64,000 nt of DNA from Serratia quinivorans (GTDB lineage: Bacteria; Pseudomonadota; Gammaproteobacteria; Enterobacterales; Enterobacteriaceae), in contig UGYN01000002.1 in assembly GCA_900457075.1 (NCBI GenBank), positions 248,001 to 312,000 on the forward strand, read 5' to 3'. Below the pieces are notes generated by a model. It did not search any database and was not told the DNA's origin. It saw only the letters and a list, made by a program, of their open reading frames with translations. The position numbers and the translations under genes were made by a program. Shown here piece after piece: positions 13,044-22,463 of this stretch; position 1 is the first letter of the stretch, and each line of letters begins with the position of its first letter.

Positions 13044-13487
13044 TCAGGCTGCGCGATACTCCGGGTATGAAAATGCATTGAGTACCGCAGTCAGTGAGTC
13101 AATCGCCTCAATGGTTTCGCGGCGAATTACTTCCGGCGGTTTGCACAGAAGTACTGCGTTGGTGGCCTCTATGCACTCACGGTTGGCCACCGCCACCAGC
13201 AGGTGGGCTTCCTGTCGCTTCTTTTGCTCCGCATCGATAGCTGCGTGAACGGCATGACTCAGTCGCTCGGCCAGTTGGCGGTAATGCGGTGTGTCGGTAC
13301 GGAACGCGCGCTGCAAAATCTGTTTGTTGTTATGCAGACGGCGGGCGAACTCATCCGCACCGGCAATAGCCTCAAGGCTTTCCAGCAGCTCGCCGCTGTG
13401 ATGCGAAGTAATCAAACGGGTCACCGTCTTCCAGCCTTTCTCCCGTGCCCACTGCTCCACCTCGAGCGCCAGCATTTTGATTTCCAT
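13044..13487 (-). CDS. YdaT-family toxin/CII-position regulator
   Basis: 147 residues; ATG 13487 shares one base with the ydaS-like stop (TGATG). EVEQWAREKGWKTVTRLITSHH, LHNNKQILQRAFRTDTPHYRQLAERLSHAVHAAI matches the YdaT pattern. In the Rac prophage YdaS and YdaT are encoded in the cro/cII positions and are toxic to the host when RacR is lost; the same layout here (DicA/RacR-like repressor, ydaS-like, ydaT-like) supports the call. Confidence 0.7.
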   Translation of the reverse strand: MEIKMLALEVEQWAREKGWKTVTRLITSHHSGELLESLEAIAGADEFARRLHNNKQILQRAFRTDTPHYRQLAERLSHAVHAAIDAEQKKRQEAHLLVAVANRECIEATNAVLLCKPPEVIRRETIEAIDSLTAVLNAFSYPEYRAA

Positions 13488-13696
13488 CAGTCAGATCCCT
13501 TTTTGCACTTGTCTTTATGCTGGTCGTAAATAACGGGATCGTATTTAAGCGCCCCTCCCGTAATGCGCTCGATACGAACAGCTCTTTTTTCTGGCACAAG
13601 TTCCCCCCATCGGGTTACGGCTGCTTGAGAAATTTTCAGGGCTCGAGCTGCCGCTGATTTTGAACCAAAAAATTTAATGACTGCTGTTGTGTGCAT
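13487..13696 (-). CDS. YdaS/Cro-type regulator
   Basis: I use ATG 13696 because AGGAG lies 6 nt upstream; the ATG two codons earlier overlaps the binding site. 69 residues. A helix-turn-helix is visible in FFGSKSAAARALKISQAAVTRWGELVPEKRA-RIERI, as in YdaS and DicC. It is the first leftward gene, opposite the DicA-like repressor, and so occupies the Cro position. Confidence 0.8.
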   Translation of the reverse strand: MHTTAVIKFFGSKSAAARALKISQAAVTRWGELVPEKRAVRIERITGGALKYDPVIYDQHKDKCKKGSD

Positions 13697-13702
13697 GTTC
13701 AT

Positions 13703-13764
13703 CTCCTATAACAACAGTTAGTAAATTAAATACTACTTAAAGTTATGTCAAGTTAACTTATATT
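13703..13764. promoter_or_regulatory. Divergent early operator/promoter region
   Basis: The 62-68 bp between the divergent ydaS-like and dicA-like genes is AT-rich. On the minus strand TTGACA (13751-13746) is a good -35 for the leftward early promoter. A 10-bp palindrome AAGTTAACTT (13750-13759) overlaps it and sits just before the repressor ATG, a likely operator. No ribosome binding site precedes the repressor start at 13765, so its transcript may be leaderless. Confidence 0.6.
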
Positions 13765-14172
13765 ATGGATATGAAAATAGAGACTTTGGGTGACCGCCTT
13801 TCTGCGCGGAGAAAAGAGCTGGGCCTGACTCAGAAACGGCTTGCTGACTTGGTTAGCAAGTCCAGTGTTAGTGTATTTAAATGGGAAAGTGGGCAGACAG
13901 AACCGAAGGGGGCAACACTTTTCGCCCTCGGCCAGGCTCTGAAGTGCTCACCAACATGGTTATTATATGGGGATGAAGAGCAGCAGCCGACACCAGCAAG
14001 CGATCTGCCAGTCGAACTGAGCGAGCAAGAAAAGAAGGTGCTTAGGCTTTTTAATTCCCTGCCTGAATCCGAAAAAGAATCTCAAATCATGCAGTTAGAA
14101 GCAAGAGTGAAGAATTTCAATAGTCTGTTTGAAGAGATGCTTAAAGTCAGAAAACAGCAGCAACAAAAATAA
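13765..14172 (+). CDS. DicA/RacR-like prophage repressor without peptidase domain
   Basis: 135 residues, the same length as E. coli DicA, with the XRE helix-turn-helix at about 10-65 (LSARRKELGLTQKRLADLVSKSSVSVFKWESGQTEP type), the CSPTWLLYGDE segment and the RVKNFNSLFEEMLK tail found in DicA. The S24 autocleavage domain of lambda-type CI is absent, so SOS induction by RecA-stimulated cleavage is not expected; the four antirepressor genes may be the route to induction. It is encoded opposite the early operon. Confidence 0.85.
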   Translation: MDMKIETLGDRLSARRKELGLTQKRLADLVSKSSVSVFKWESGQTEPKGATLFALGQALKCSPTWLLYGDEEQQPTPASDLPVELSEQEKKVLRLFNSLPESEKESQIMQLEARVKNFNSLFEEMLKVRKQQQQK

Positions 14173-14187
14173 TTTAAAAAAATAACT

Positions 14188-14216
14188 AGAGCAATCAATT
14201 GGTTGCTCTTTTTTTT
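14188..14216 (+). terminator. Intrinsic terminator of the repressor gene
   Basis: AGAGCAA and TTGCTCT form a stem around an 8-nt loop and are followed by eight T, 16 nt after the repressor stop codon. Confidence 0.85.
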
Positions 14217-14431
14217 GCACTTTAATATTAACTTTTATTACCAATATTGTTGACCGATAAATTACCCTTAGTTATATTCAATCACACCAAGCAATCACCC
14301 CGCGGTGATTACTCAGCAAAAAACGTTCCGCCGGTCCGGCGTTAAAGGGTAACCAAACGAGCATGCAGGACGCCCGAAGCACACGAAGATCGGGATGATT
14401 CGTCACTATCACGTTAAAAGACGGGGATGCT
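14217..14431. other. Intergenic stretch right of the repressor
   Basis: No gene supported. An inverted repeat AATCACC/GGTGATT lies at 14293-14310. The region probably holds the promoter for the rightward small genes. Confidence 0.4.
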
Positions 14432-14725
14432 ATGGAATTTAATGAGTTACCGGCTGACATTCAGAAAACAGCTGCGCACACGCTGCATTCTGTCCTGCTG
14501 GGCATGGGGGGAAATATTGAAAGTGAGCCAGCAAAAAAACTGGCTCGTAATATCAACGAGGCTTTTGTTGAGCTTTATTTCCCCCCCCAATCCCCCAGTG
14601 ACGGAATGGACTGTCTTGCCGCATCACTGAAGAAACTGAGTGAAACAACCGACAGGGAAACGACGGAGGCTCGTATTGCCAGGTCTGTACTACATACTCT
14701 CAAGCTTCTTCAGTCATGTGGTTAA
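14432..14725 (+). CDS. Hypothetical prophage protein, 97 residues
   Basis: ATG 14432 with GGGGA 5 nt upstream. Helical, leucine-rich protein (NELPADIQKTAAHTLHSVLLGMGGNIES, ARIARSVLHTLKLL) without recognised domain. Its end overlaps the convergent gene at 14700 by 26 bp. Confidence 0.55.
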   Translation: MEFNELPADIQKTAAHTLHSVLLGMGGNIESEPAKKLARNINEAFVELYFPPQSPSDGMDCLAASLKKLSETTDRETTEARIARSVLHTLKLLQSCG

Positions 14726-14945
14726 ATATGAAATTGACCACCGCGCCAACCTCTTCCGCAGCCTTGGGTCCAGATGGAAAAAGAGTTGGGTCATGGTGCA
14801 TAAACTCTACGCTGCCCCTTGCAATTTTACGCGTTTTTGCGAGCGGCTCAGGCGATAGAGTCGCCAGTACCGCCCGAAGAATGATCTCCATTGCGATACC
14901 GTGAGTTGTTGGAGTGATTGTTTTAGCGGCTTCAGCTTTAACCAT
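14700..14945 (-). CDS. Hypothetical prophage protein, 81 residues
   Basis: ATG 14945 preceded by GGAG with 6 nt spacing. The product (MEIILRAVLATLSPEPLAKTR type centre, acidic end) has no recognised domain. It is transcribed towards 14432..14725 and overlaps it at the 3' ends, so only the good ribosome binding sites argue that both are real. Confidence 0.5.
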   Translation of the reverse strand: MVKAEAAKTITPTTHGIAMEIILRAVLATLSPEPLAKTRKIARGSVEFMHHDPTLFPSGPKAAEEVGAVVNFIFNHMTEEA

Positions 14946-15030
14946 TTTGCTCTCCTTAAGTTGTGGTTAAAGGAGATCGCCACATTTGCGTCGCGGCGAT
15001 CGTGCCCCGGACACGGGCAGCATCCGGCAA

Positions 15031-15222
15031 CTATTCGCACACTGGTTGTATCTCCAAGATTTCCGCGAATACGCCATGTACGTAACCACAGCACGAACAA
15101 TATGCTATTTCAAATTTCAGGTTTTCAGAGGTGGTCACTGTTTCGTTAGGTTCATAGGCAATGTATTCGCTGCCAACAATTTTGCACTTAGGGCAATGAG
15201 GTTCAACCGATGACCTTTGCAT
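15031..15222 (-). CDS. Small zinc-ribbon-like protein, 63 residues
   Basis: Start ATG 15222 has AAGGAG 7 nt upstream. Two cysteine pairs (HCPKC near the start, CSCCGY at about residue 45) form a zinc-ribbon pattern. It is divergent from the gene at 15379. Function unknown. Confidence 0.6.
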   Translation of the reverse strand: MQRSSVEPHCPKCKIVGSEYIAYEPNETVTTSENLKFEIAYCSCCGYVHGVFAEILEIQPVCE

Positions 15223-15378
15223 ACATATCTCCTTCTGCTGTACGAAGGCTCCAAAAGGTACCACCGAGCCTGATGTAGTGAAACGACGGGTTGATTCAAT
15301 ATTAAATATTCAATGATTATTTCTGGTGGCCAGTGTTGTCCCCGGTAACCGCCAGCTTTTTCAGGATACTAGGAGAGA

Positions 15379-15618
15379 ATGATGATTAATCAGTATCTTT
15401 ATGACGTGGCCTGCGGAGAACTGGCAATCGCCAGGTTCCTCGGAAATGCTGAGTTGTGGCACCAGGCTATGCATAAAGTAAAAGTTGCCATTCAATATCC
15501 CGACGACACTGATAAGGTTATCGGATGCCTTTATGGCCTCAACACCAGGAAAGGTAGACATGAAACATCTGGCCGGTTTTATTGTTACCTGGGCACTCGT
15601 CGTTCGAATGCCCATTAA
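15379..15618 (+). CDS. Hypothetical prophage protein, 79 residues
   Basis: ATG 15379 follows AGGAG closely. The first 55 residues (NQYLYDVACGELAIARFLGNAELWHQAMHKVKVAIQ) look like a helical protein; the last 20 lie over the start of the next gene in another frame, a 59-nt overlap that is long but seen in phage early regions. No family recognised. Confidence 0.5.
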   Translation: MMINQYLYDVACGELAIARFLGNAELWHQAMHKVKVAIQYPDDTDKVIGCLYGLNTRKGRHETSGRFYCYLGTRRSNAH

Positions 15619-15748
15619 TGGTGAGCCTGCGGATGCTGCCATCGGTATTTATGACACAAAATCTGAATGTATTCAGGCACGTGGCAGCCAAAAAGTAAAT
15701 GGTGAATGTTATGAGGTTGACTCAATAATTCACAGAAACAACGTATAA
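15560..15748 (+). CDS. DUF1482-like small exported protein, 62 residues
   Basis: Start ATG 15560 with AAAGG upstream. A hydrophobic N-terminus (HLAGFIVTWALVVRM), then a domain with two cysteines (TKSECIQAR, GECYEVDSII) is typical of small DUF1482 prophage proteins. A possible export signal; function unknown. Confidence 0.6.
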   Translation: MKHLAGFIVTWALVVRMPINGEPADAAIGIYDTKSECIQARGSQKVNGECYEVDSIIHRNNV

Positions 15749-15919
15749 AACTTCGCAACTCGATCAATTAATGCCTTCACCGGCAGGGCTTTCTACACTC
15801 TTAATTTGAGGATTTTTAACACCAATAAATTAAACCCAGCAGGGTGAACAATATTCCCGATCCCACGCCGGGTTTGGGATTAACCACGCGCATACGTTCA
15901 ATCAACAGAGGATTTATAT

Positions 15920-16159
15920 ATGGGATTTTTAGGATTCAGAAAGGAAGCCCGCAAGGCTGTTAGCCAAGGTATCGATGCTGCTTCATCTGATCTGGCCGAA
16001 CACCCCGTGGCACCATCACCCCTTATCACCTACAAACAGCAGCTGACTCTCGCCGCCCTCCAAGGGTTGTGTGCAAATCCCGCCTGCTACGGGTCGTATG
16101 ACGATCTTCCCGTCATGGCGACCACACTGGCCAGCAGCGTGCTCCGCATACAGGAATAG
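15920..16159 (+). CDS. Hypothetical prophage protein, 79 residues
   Basis: ATG 15920 with GAGG 8 nt upstream. Unrecognised sequence with a cysteine pair (CANPAC). The stop overlaps the start region of the next gene. Confidence 0.5.
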   Translation: MGFLGFRKEARKAVSQGIDAASSDLAEHPVAPSPLITYKQQLTLAALQGLCANPACYGSYDDLPVMATTLASSVLRIQE

Positions 16160-16380
16160 TGATGATGGCCAGCAAGCGCCGGCTGCGGCGCAAACAGTGT
16201 GAAGGAAAACGGCGCCATAAAAATTTTGACTGCGCCATGAAAGAAATCCGATTGCTGCATCAGCGGCATGGTCATCAGGGGCAATTGCAACCATATCGCT
16301 GCCCCTTCTGCAGTATGTTTCATGTGGGGCATACACCCGGCCGAAACGGTATCGGATCAGGTTACAGGGGGAACTGGTGA
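16159..16380 (+). CDS. Small zinc-ribbon-type phage protein, 73 residues
   Basis: The start lies at the stop of the previous gene. Very basic N-terminus (SKRRLRRKQCEGKRRHKNF) followed by YRCPFCSMFHVGH, which with the upstream cysteine forms a zinc-binding pattern common in short proteins of prophage int-side operons. Possible nucleic-acid binding. Confidence 0.6.
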   Translation: MMMASKRRLRRKQCEGKRRHKNFDCAMKEIRLLHQRHGHQGQLQPYRCPFCSMFHVGHTPGRNGIGSGYRGNW

Positions 16381-16700
16381 GCGAGAACGACGAGTTTATC
16401 AATGACGAAAATGAACCGCTCGTTGAAGAGCTGGTGAAAATACTGCACGTCTACGATGACGGATGCGACTGGACCGCATGGCTGAGCTGGAAAATGAACA
16501 GCCAGCGGCGTCTCAGTCAAAAGCAGTTCGAGCTTCCGCCCGCACGGCCACAAGTAATGAAGCCTGCGCTTAAACCCAAAAAAAAGTGCGACGCCGCAAA
16601 ACACGGCATTAAAACTAAAGGAAAAGGGCTAAACAAAACCCAAAGAGGCCGAGAAAAAAGATTGCTTGAGCCTGTGAGCGTGAAACGAGGACTGGACTGA
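16377..16700 (+). CDS. Hypothetical prophage protein, 107 residues
   Basis: GTG 16377 overlaps the previous stop by 4 nt (GTGA). Acidic first half, strongly basic second half (KPALKPKKKCDAAKHG, KGKGLNKTQRGREKR). No family recognised; translation is likely coupled to the gene before it. Confidence 0.5.
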   Translation: MSENDEFINDENEPLVEELVKILHVYDDGCDWTAWLSWKMNSQRRLSQKQFELPPARPQVMKPALKPKKKCDAAKHGIKTKGKGLNKTQRGREKRLLEPVSVKRGLD

Positions 16701-16784
16701 ACTTAATTCCTTCGTCAACAGGCTTTTCAACATCAGTCTTAACGAATACTTAGTTTTATCATATACCTGCAACCGAGGTGAGTT

Positions 16785-17012
16785 ATGAGTGACAAAGAAA
16801 ATTCATTTTTAACTCGGGAAGAAGTGGCACGAATGACGGGCTACAAAATGCCATCAAAACAACGCGCTGCATTGGATAAGTGCGGGATCCTCTATGTAAC
16901 GGATAAAGACGGCTACCCGTCTATCACGTGGTACAGTTTAAACAATCCGCTATCGGTGCGTAATGCAGCAATTAGCAGAAATAACAATGAACCAAATTTT
17001 GATGCTATCTAA
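16785..17012 (+). CDS. DUF4224-family protein next to the integrase
   Basis: 75 residues from ATG 16785 with GAGG upstream. FLTREEVARMTGYKMPSKQRAALDKCGILYV matches DUF4224, a short winged-helix-like family that habitually precedes tyrosine integrases and may serve as an excisionase or int regulator. It ends 2 nt before int. Confidence 0.75.
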   Translation: MSDKENSFLTREEVARMTGYKMPSKQRAALDKCGILYVTDKDGYPSITWYSLNNPLSVRNAAISRNNNEPNFDAI

Positions 17013-17014
17013 TT

Positions 17015-18025
17015 ATGGCCAGAAAAAGAACCAAGTCTGCAGGGCTCAATCTCCCTACCCGCGTTTATCCGGGAAAATCACAATATGAATACCACCCCGC
17101 CTGTGGGGGCTCGATTTCTCTTTGTCCACTCAATGCTCCGCTTTCGCTCGTTTGGGCTCGATACGAAGCAGCATGTAGAGGCATTCAAGAGAAGGGTAAT
17201 CTTGCAGGACTTATTGCTGACTTTTTTGACTCGGCGGATTTTTTTCGCCTCGGCAAAGAAACCAAAAGCGATTACCGAAAATATTCAAAAAAGATAATCT
17301 CTGTTTTTGGAAAAATGGATCCTGATGCGCTAAAACCTCAACACATTCGAAAATACATGGATAAGCGAGGAGTGACAGCCCCCACCCAGGCAAACCGGGA
17401 AAAAACTTTTATGTCGCGCGTGTTCGGTTGGGCGTACGAGCGCGGGATAGTAAAAATGAACCCGTGCAAAGGAGTGAGGCAGTTTAAGGAAGAAGCTCGG
17501 GAACGCTATATAACTGATCGGGAATATGATGCACTGTATGTCGTGGCACCGCCGCTCGTACAAGCCGCCATGGAGGTAGCCTATCTATGCTGCGCACGAC
17601 AAGGCGATATTCTGGCACTGACGAAAGCGCAAATATTGCCAGAAGGAATTTTTATCCGGCAAGGTAAAACTGGAAAAAAACAAATCAAAGCTTGGACAGG
17701 GCGATTAAGGGCCGCCATAGAGTTAGCCGAGTCGCTACCGCTGAAAGATGGCATGATCAGTATGTTCGTTCTACACCAGCAGCACGGCCACCGCTATACC
17801 CGCGACGGATTTAATAGCCGCTGGCAGAAAGCCAAGGATAAAGCCGCTGAGCAATTCCCTGATATCAGTTTCGACTTCACCTTCCACGATCTCAAGGCCA
17901 AAGGCATCTCAGACCTCGAAGGCTCACTCATGGAAAAACAAGCCATCTCCGGCCATAAAACCATTACGCAAACGGCACGCTATGATCGTAAAACGAAGAT
18001 TGTACCGGTTGTCGGTGGTCAATGA
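17015..18025 (+). CDS. Tyrosine-type phage integrase
   Basis: 336 residues: an N-terminal arm-binding part, a core-binding domain (LAGLIADFFDSADFF, DYRKYSKKI) and the catalytic domain. Catalytic residues visible: Arg in CCARQGD, Lys in GKTGKK, HDLK (Lys in place of the usual Arg after the first His), His in SGHKT and the nucleophile Tyr in TARYDR. Start ATG 17015 lies 2 nt after the DUF4224 stop. It should recombine attP with attB in the 3' end of leuZ, 137 bp downstream. Confidence 0.9.
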   Translation: MARKRTKSAGLNLPTRVYPGKSQYEYHPACGGSISLCPLNAPLSLVWARYEAACRGIQEKGNLAGLIADFFDSADFFRLGKETKSDYRKYSKKIISVFGKMDPDALKPQHIRKYMDKRGVTAPTQANREKTFMSRVFGWAYERGIVKMNPCKGVRQFKEEARERYITDREYDALYVVAPPLVQAAMEVAYLCCARQGDILALTKAQILPEGIFIRQGKTGKKQIKAWTGRLRAAIELAESLPLKDGMISMFVLHQQHGHRYTRDGFNSRWQKAKDKAAEQFPDISFDFTFHDLKAKGISDLEGSLMEKQAISGHKTITQTARYDRKTKIVPVVGGQ

Positions 18026-18086
18026 GTTATGCATTTTTAGTGCATAAACTGAAAATTATATTAGGAATGATATTAGGAATGGAATT

Positions 18087-18117
18087 TTAGGCACAAAAAA
18101 ACCGCCTTCCGGCGGTC
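18087..18117 (-). terminator. Terminator between leuZ and int
   Basis: On the minus strand ACCGCC-GGAA-GGCGGT is followed by a run of T. It would end the glyW-cysT-leuZ transcript about 50 nt past the CCA end of leuZ, and it also lies just after int on the other strand. Confidence 0.75.
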
Positions 18118-18161
18118 ACGACATTACTACTTATTGCTTGTTATTCTTGAATTTATTTTCC

Positions 18162-18247
18162 TGGTACCCGGGGCGGGACTTGAACCCGCACAGCCATAAG
18201 CCGAGGGATTTTAAATCCCTTGTGTCTACCGATTTCACCACCCGGGC
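18162..18247 (-). tRNA. leuZ: tRNA-Leu (TAA)
   Basis: 86 nt with encoded CCA, GCCCGGG acceptor stem, long variable arm, anticodon TAA in GGATTTAAAATCC. Last of three tRNA genes, in the E. coli order glyW-cysT-leuZ downstream of pgsA. Its 3' end faces the integrase and is the presumed attachment site. Confidence 0.95.
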
Positions 18248-18257
18248 TCGGGAAAAT

Positions 18258-18331
18258 TGGAGGCGCGTTCCGGAGTCGAACCGGACTAGACGGATTTGCA
18301 ATCCGCTACATAACCGCTTTGTTAACGCGCC
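18258..18331 (-). tRNA. cysT: tRNA-Cys (GCA)
   Basis: 74 nt with encoded CCA, GGCGCGT acceptor stem and anticodon GCA; nearly the same as E. coli cysT. Confidence 0.95.
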
Positions 18332-18388
18332 TAAATTCTGTTTGCCTTTTTCAGGCTAAAGCTCGTAAAACACCAGCTTTATCAAATT

Positions 18389-18464
<76 letters not shown>

Positions 18465-18609
18465 ATTAATCAGAACTTACTGATTTTTTTGCTATCTTTC
18501 GGCAAATCACTGCTGCCGTCTGATGCGATGCATTCTACTTACCTGACGTAATGAGTCAATAAAATTGTTGGCTCATTACGTTTGTTTGACGATTTTTGCA
18601 GCGCTTTGA

Positions 18610-19158
18610 TCAGGGTTCCAGCAAATCTTTGCGGGCAGCGTTCAAATATTGGAACATTGACCAGAAAGTCAGCACCGCAGCGATATACAACAAACCAAAG
18701 GACACATACTCAACGGTACGGTCCGGGCGCCACAGCAGGCCGACCAGCGACATCATCTGCGCCATGGTTTTTACCTTGCCAATCCAGGACACCGCGACAC
18801 TGCTGCGCTTACCAATCTCCGCCATCCACTCACGCAGTGACGAGATGATAATTTCACGAGCAATCATGGTCGCCGCCGGTAGCGTGATCCACCAAGCGTG
18901 GTAGTGTTCAGCCACCAGCACCAGTGCCACCGCGACCATCACCTTGTCCGCAACCGGGTCGAGGAAGGCCCCGAAACGGGTAGTTTGCTTCCAACGACGG
19001 GCGAGGAAACCATCAAACCAGTCGGTTATGGCAGCAAACACAAAGATGACGGCGCAAACCATCGGAGCCCAGGTGAACGGCAGATAAAATGCCAGAACAA
19101 AGAATGGGATCAGAACTACGCGAAACAGAGTAAGCCAAGTCGGTATATTCAATTGCAT
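18610..19158 (-). CDS. pgsA: Phosphatidylglycerophosphate synthase
   Basis: 182 residues. Makes phosphatidylglycerol phosphate from CDP-diacylglycerol and glycerol 3-phosphate in the inner membrane. The CDP-alcohol phosphotransferase motif D-G-AR-G-D-D is present ([11 protein letters not shown] to [10 protein letters not shown]) with four to five membrane segments. Full length and in the conserved order uvrY-uvrC-pgsA-glyW. Confidence 0.97.
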   Translation of the reverse strand: MQLNIPTWLTLFRVVLIPFFVLAFYLPFTWAPMVCAVIFVFAAITDWFDGFLARRWKQTTRFGAFLDPVADKVMVAVALVLVAEHYHAWWITLPAATMIAREIIISSLREWMAEIGKRSSVAVSWIGKVKTMAQMMSLVGLLWRPDRTVEYVSFGLLYIAAVLTFWSMFQYLNAARKDLLEP

Positions 19159-19216
19159 AATGCTAGGGTAACTATCTGGCTGGAGTGGGAATTAAGAGTA
19201 TGTTGCTACATTGCCC

Positions 19217-21049
19217 TCAGTGTTTCAATGCATTGTAGATCTTTTCTGCCAATGCTTGTGAAATACCCGGCACTTTTGCAATTTCCTCAACGCTGGCGTT
19301 CAATAATGGTTGAAGTCCACCCATATACTTCAACAGCACCTGTCGCCGTTTTGGCCCAACGCCGTCGATCAGTTCCAACGCGCTGGTATTTCTTACTTTT
19401 GCCCTTCTCTGCCGATGCCCGGTGATCGCGTGGTTATGCGAATCATCGCGGATGTGCTGGATCACATGCAGCGCCGGTGAATCCGACGGTAAAGCAATCC
19501 CCTCACCTTCAGGAACAAAGAACAGTGTTTCCAACCCGGCTTTACGGTCAGCACCTTTGGCGATACCGATCAGCAAGGGCTTGTTTTTATCCCAGCTCAC
19601 ATTCAGAGAGTTAAACACGTCAATCGCCATACCAAGCTGCCCCTTACCGCCATCAATAAAGATAACGTCGGGGATTTTTTTCTCTTCCAGAGCCTTACCA
19701 TAGCGGCGTTTCAACACTTGCGCCATCGCCGCATAGTCATCCCCTGGCGTAATGCCGGTGATATTATAGCGCCGATACTCGGAACGCAGCGGCCCATTAG
19801 CGTCAAACACCACGCAGGAAGCGACGGTTTGCTCGCCCATGGTATGGCTGATGTCGAAGCATTCCATGCGGTTAATCTCGGAAAGATTCAGCACCTTGGT
19901 TAATTCGGCCAGTCGCTGATGAATGGTCGACTGCTGGGAAAGCTTGGTGGTCAGAGCGGTCGCCGCATTGGTACGCGCCAGTTTAAGGTAGCGTGCACGG
20001 TCGCCTCGCGGTTTACTCTGGATCTGGATTTTGCGACCGGCCAGCTCAGACAGGGACTCTGCCAGCAGCTCTTTTTCCGGCAAAGTGAAATCCAACAGGA
20101 TTTCCGCCGGCAAGGTTCGCATCTGGCTACCCTGTAAATAGAACTGACCGACAAACGTCTGCACCACTTCGCTCATTTCGGTGCCGCCTGGCACTTTGGG
20201 GAAGTAGCTGCGGCTACCCAACACTTTGCCCTGGCGGATAAACAGGACGTGCAGACAGGCCATGCCGGCCTCGAATGCCACGCCGATCACATCCAGATCG
20301 TCGCTGTTACCGGACACGAACTGACGCTCAGTCACCCTGCGCACCGCCTGGATCTGATCGCGTATCCGCGCTGCCTCTTCGAAGTTCAAAGCCTTGCTGG
20401 CGGTTTCCATCCTTTCGATCAACTGATGCAGTACCTGTTGATCCTTACCAGACAGGAACAGGCGCACATAGTCCACCTGCTGACGATATTCGTCTTCACT
20501 CACCAGCCCGGCGACACAAGGCCCCAGGCAACGGCCGATCTGGTACTGCAAACAAGGGCGCGAGCGGTTGCGGTATACGCTGTTCTCGCACTGACGTATC
20601 GGGAACAGTTTCTGCAGCAGCGCCAGCGTCTCACGCACGGCATAGGAATTTGGGAATGGACCGAAGTATTCCCCCTTGGCATGTTTGGCACCACGATGCA
20701 CGGCCAGCCGCGGGTGACTGTCCGCACTGAGGAAGATCAGCGGATAAGATTTATCGTCTCGCAAAAGAACATTATATCGCGGCTGGTATAACTTTATGTA
20801 GTTATGTTCCAGTAATAGCGCTTCTGTTTCGGTGTGCGTAACAGTAACGTCTATTTGCGCGATATTTTTAACCAGCGTCTCAGTTTTACGGCTTCCCACC
20901 TGCTGGCGGAAGTAACTGGCGAGGCGTTTTTTCAGATCCTTGGCTTTACCGACGTAGATAACCGTGCCAGTAGCGTCGTACATTCGGTAGACGCCAGGCT
21001 GGCTGGTTACAGTGCTTAGAAATGCTTTGGCATCAAAACGGTCACTCAC
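19217..21049 (-). CDS. uvrC: Excinuclease ABC subunit C
   Basis: 610 residues, the same length as E. coli UvrC. GIY-YIG nuclease domain at the N-terminus ([21 protein letters not shown]) cuts 3' to the lesion, a UVR motif at about 205-240, the RNase H-like nuclease in the C-terminal half ([22 protein letters not shown]) cuts 5', and a helix-hairpin-helix pair ends the protein. The start overlaps the end of uvrY by 8 nt. Confidence 0.98.
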   Translation of the reverse strand: MSDRFDAKAFLSTVTSQPGVYRMYDATGTVIYVGKAKDLKKRLASYFRQQVGSRKTETLVKNIAQIDVTVTHTETEALLLEHNYIKLYQPRYNVLLRDDKSYPLIFLSADSHPRLAVHRGAKHAKGEYFGPFPNSYAVRETLALLQKLFPIRQCENSVYRNRSRPCLQYQIGRCLGPCVAGLVSEDEYRQQVDYVRLFLSGKDQQVLHQLIERMETASKALNFEEAARIRDQIQAVRRVTERQFVSGNSDDLDVIGVAFEAGMACLHVLFIRQGKVLGSRSYFPKVPGGTEMSEVVQTFVGQFYLQGSQMRTLPAEILLDFTLPEKELLAESLSELAGRKIQIQSKPRGDRARYLKLARTNAATALTTKLSQQSTIHQRLAELTKVLNLSEINRMECFDISHTMGEQTVASCVVFDANGPLRSEYRRYNITGITPGDDYAAMAQVLKRRYGKALEEKKIPDVIFIDGGKGQLGMAIDVFNSLNVSWDKNKPLLIGIAKGADRKAGLETLFFVPEGEGIALPSDSPALHVIQHIRDDSHNHAITGHRQRRAKVRNTSALELIDGVGPKRRQVLLKYMGGLQPLLNASVEEIAKVPGISQALAEKIYNALKH

Positions 21050-21698
21050 TGCTTAACAAAGTCTCCGCATTGAACAATCCGTGTCGGATAGCCAGGTGTG
21101 TCAATTCAACATCACCGCTGATATTCAGCTTGCTGAACATGCGGTAACGATAACTGTTCACCGTTTTGGGGCTGAGACTCAGTTGTTCCGAGATCTCGTT
21201 AACCTTTTTGCCTTTGGTGATCATCAGCATAATCTGCAGCTCGCGCTCAGACAGGCAGCTAAACGGCGTTTCCGTCTGCGGCTCCAATTGGCTCAATGCC
21301 ATCTGTTGGGCAATATCGGACGCGATATAGCGCTGCCCGGCCTGCACGGCGCGAATGGCATTCACCACATCCTGTGGCGCCGCGCCCTTGCTCAGATAAC
21401 CTGCAGCACCCGCCTGCATCACCTTGGCCGGCAATGGATTTTCAGTATGGATAGTCAGCATGATGACTTTAACGTCGGGCGCATAACGTACAATTTTGCG
21501 CGTGGCTTCCAGCCCGCCAATACCCGGCATGTTCATATCCATAAGAACGATATCTACAGCATTGCCACGGCACCATTTCACGGCGTCTTCACCGCATTGG
21601 GCCTCCCCGACAACTTTTATACCTTTGATATCTTCAAGAATGCGTCGTATCCCTGCGTGCACCAGTTCGTGGTCATCAACAAGAAGAACGCTAATCAA
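21042..21698 (-). CDS. uvrY: Response regulator UvrY (BarA/UvrY system)
   Basis: I start it at TTG 21698, with GGAG 8 nt upstream; this gives 218 residues, the length of E. coli UvrY, beginning [15 protein letters not shown]. Receiver domain with the phospho-acceptor Asp in [11 protein letters not shown], then a LuxR/FixJ-type helix-turn-helix ([38 protein letters not shown]). It activates csrB/csrC-type small RNAs in response to BarA. A conserved Arg-to-His change (ELVHAG for ELVRAG) is harmless in appearance. Confidence 0.95.
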   Translation of the reverse strand: MISVLLVDDHELVHAGIRRILEDIKGIKVVGEAQCGEDAVKWCRGNAVDIVLMDMNMPGIGGLEATRKIVRYAPDVKVIMLTIHTENPLPAKVMQAGAAGYLSKGAAPQDVVNAIRAVQAGQRYIASDIAQQMALSQLEPQTETPFSCLSERELQIMLMITKGKKVNEISEQLSLSPKTVNSYRYRMFSKLNISGDVELTHLAIRHGLFNAETLLSSE

Positions 21699-22463
21699 GG
21701 AAAAATCTCCAAAAAGAAGGGAGTAACGCAATCAGCCTCTGTTATAGGCAGAGATATTACTTGTTTTTCAGCCAAGAATGAACACAGATTAATACTTACT
21801 CCCGATTAACTTTGCGCAATGGGCCAGATTTTTGAATTTTAGTCACCCAACGCAGCCCGATAAAACCGTTGTTTGTCGATAAAAACCGACGATGTGAATA
21901 TTACAATGCAGACCTCTGCCCTCATGATAGTGCGTCTAACCTAAACCGCAGGTAAAATCAGTGTAAGCAATCGCAACACAAATAATATCAACACCAGCAT
22001 GATCAGCTTGTAATTCATTGAAACCAAACAAAATGGCAAGATTGTCTTTATCTCACATGGTGAAATTCATTGCAAAAGAAATTATTCAATCCATGCCAAG
22101 CCAACGTCAGGCAAGAGACTAATGTTGATCATTTAAATAACAGGAACAAGTTAACAATAACCTGCCAGACAAATACTTATTAACTCAAAAAAAAATAACT
22201 TGGCGGTATTGTTCAGCAAGCCGATTAATTCATCAATAGTGAGTATGCACTATAATGTGAAGTTGCTTAAACCCTGGAACTGACCTCAGCTAATGGTACG
22301 GACACTGCGACAGCGCTATCAGTGAAGATGGAGACCTGCATGCTATGCTATACTCCGCGCCCAGTTAAATACGCATCTGCAGATTCGAGTGAATGAAATC
22401 GGTGTGGGTGCGCATCAAAATGCACATTGTTTCAGGCTTCGGCCTCAAAAATCAGGAGAGAAA
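21699..22463. other. Intergenic region between uvrY and yecF
   Basis: 765 bp, AT-rich, with no supported gene. It must hold the divergent promoters of uvrY and yecF. An unidentified small RNA cannot be excluded. Confidence 0.5.

Larger units (their letters stand above)
1..18161. mobile_element. Lambdoid prophage or prophage remnant at leuZ (left end outside window)
   Basis: The segment has the order expected of a lambda-like prophage read leftwards from its integrase: int (17015), small accessory genes, repressor and Cro-type gene (13.5-14.2 kb), replication initiator (6.8-8.2 kb), Ref-like nuclease, Q-like antiterminator (3550). The right edge abuts the 3' end of leuZ at 18162, a typical tyrosine-integrase target. 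I see no second copy of the leuZ 3' end in the first 18 kb, so the left boundary is either outside the window or lost. No head, tail, packaging or lysis gene can be recognised, so completeness is unknown. The two leftmost genes could be late cargo or host genes. Confidence 0.85.
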
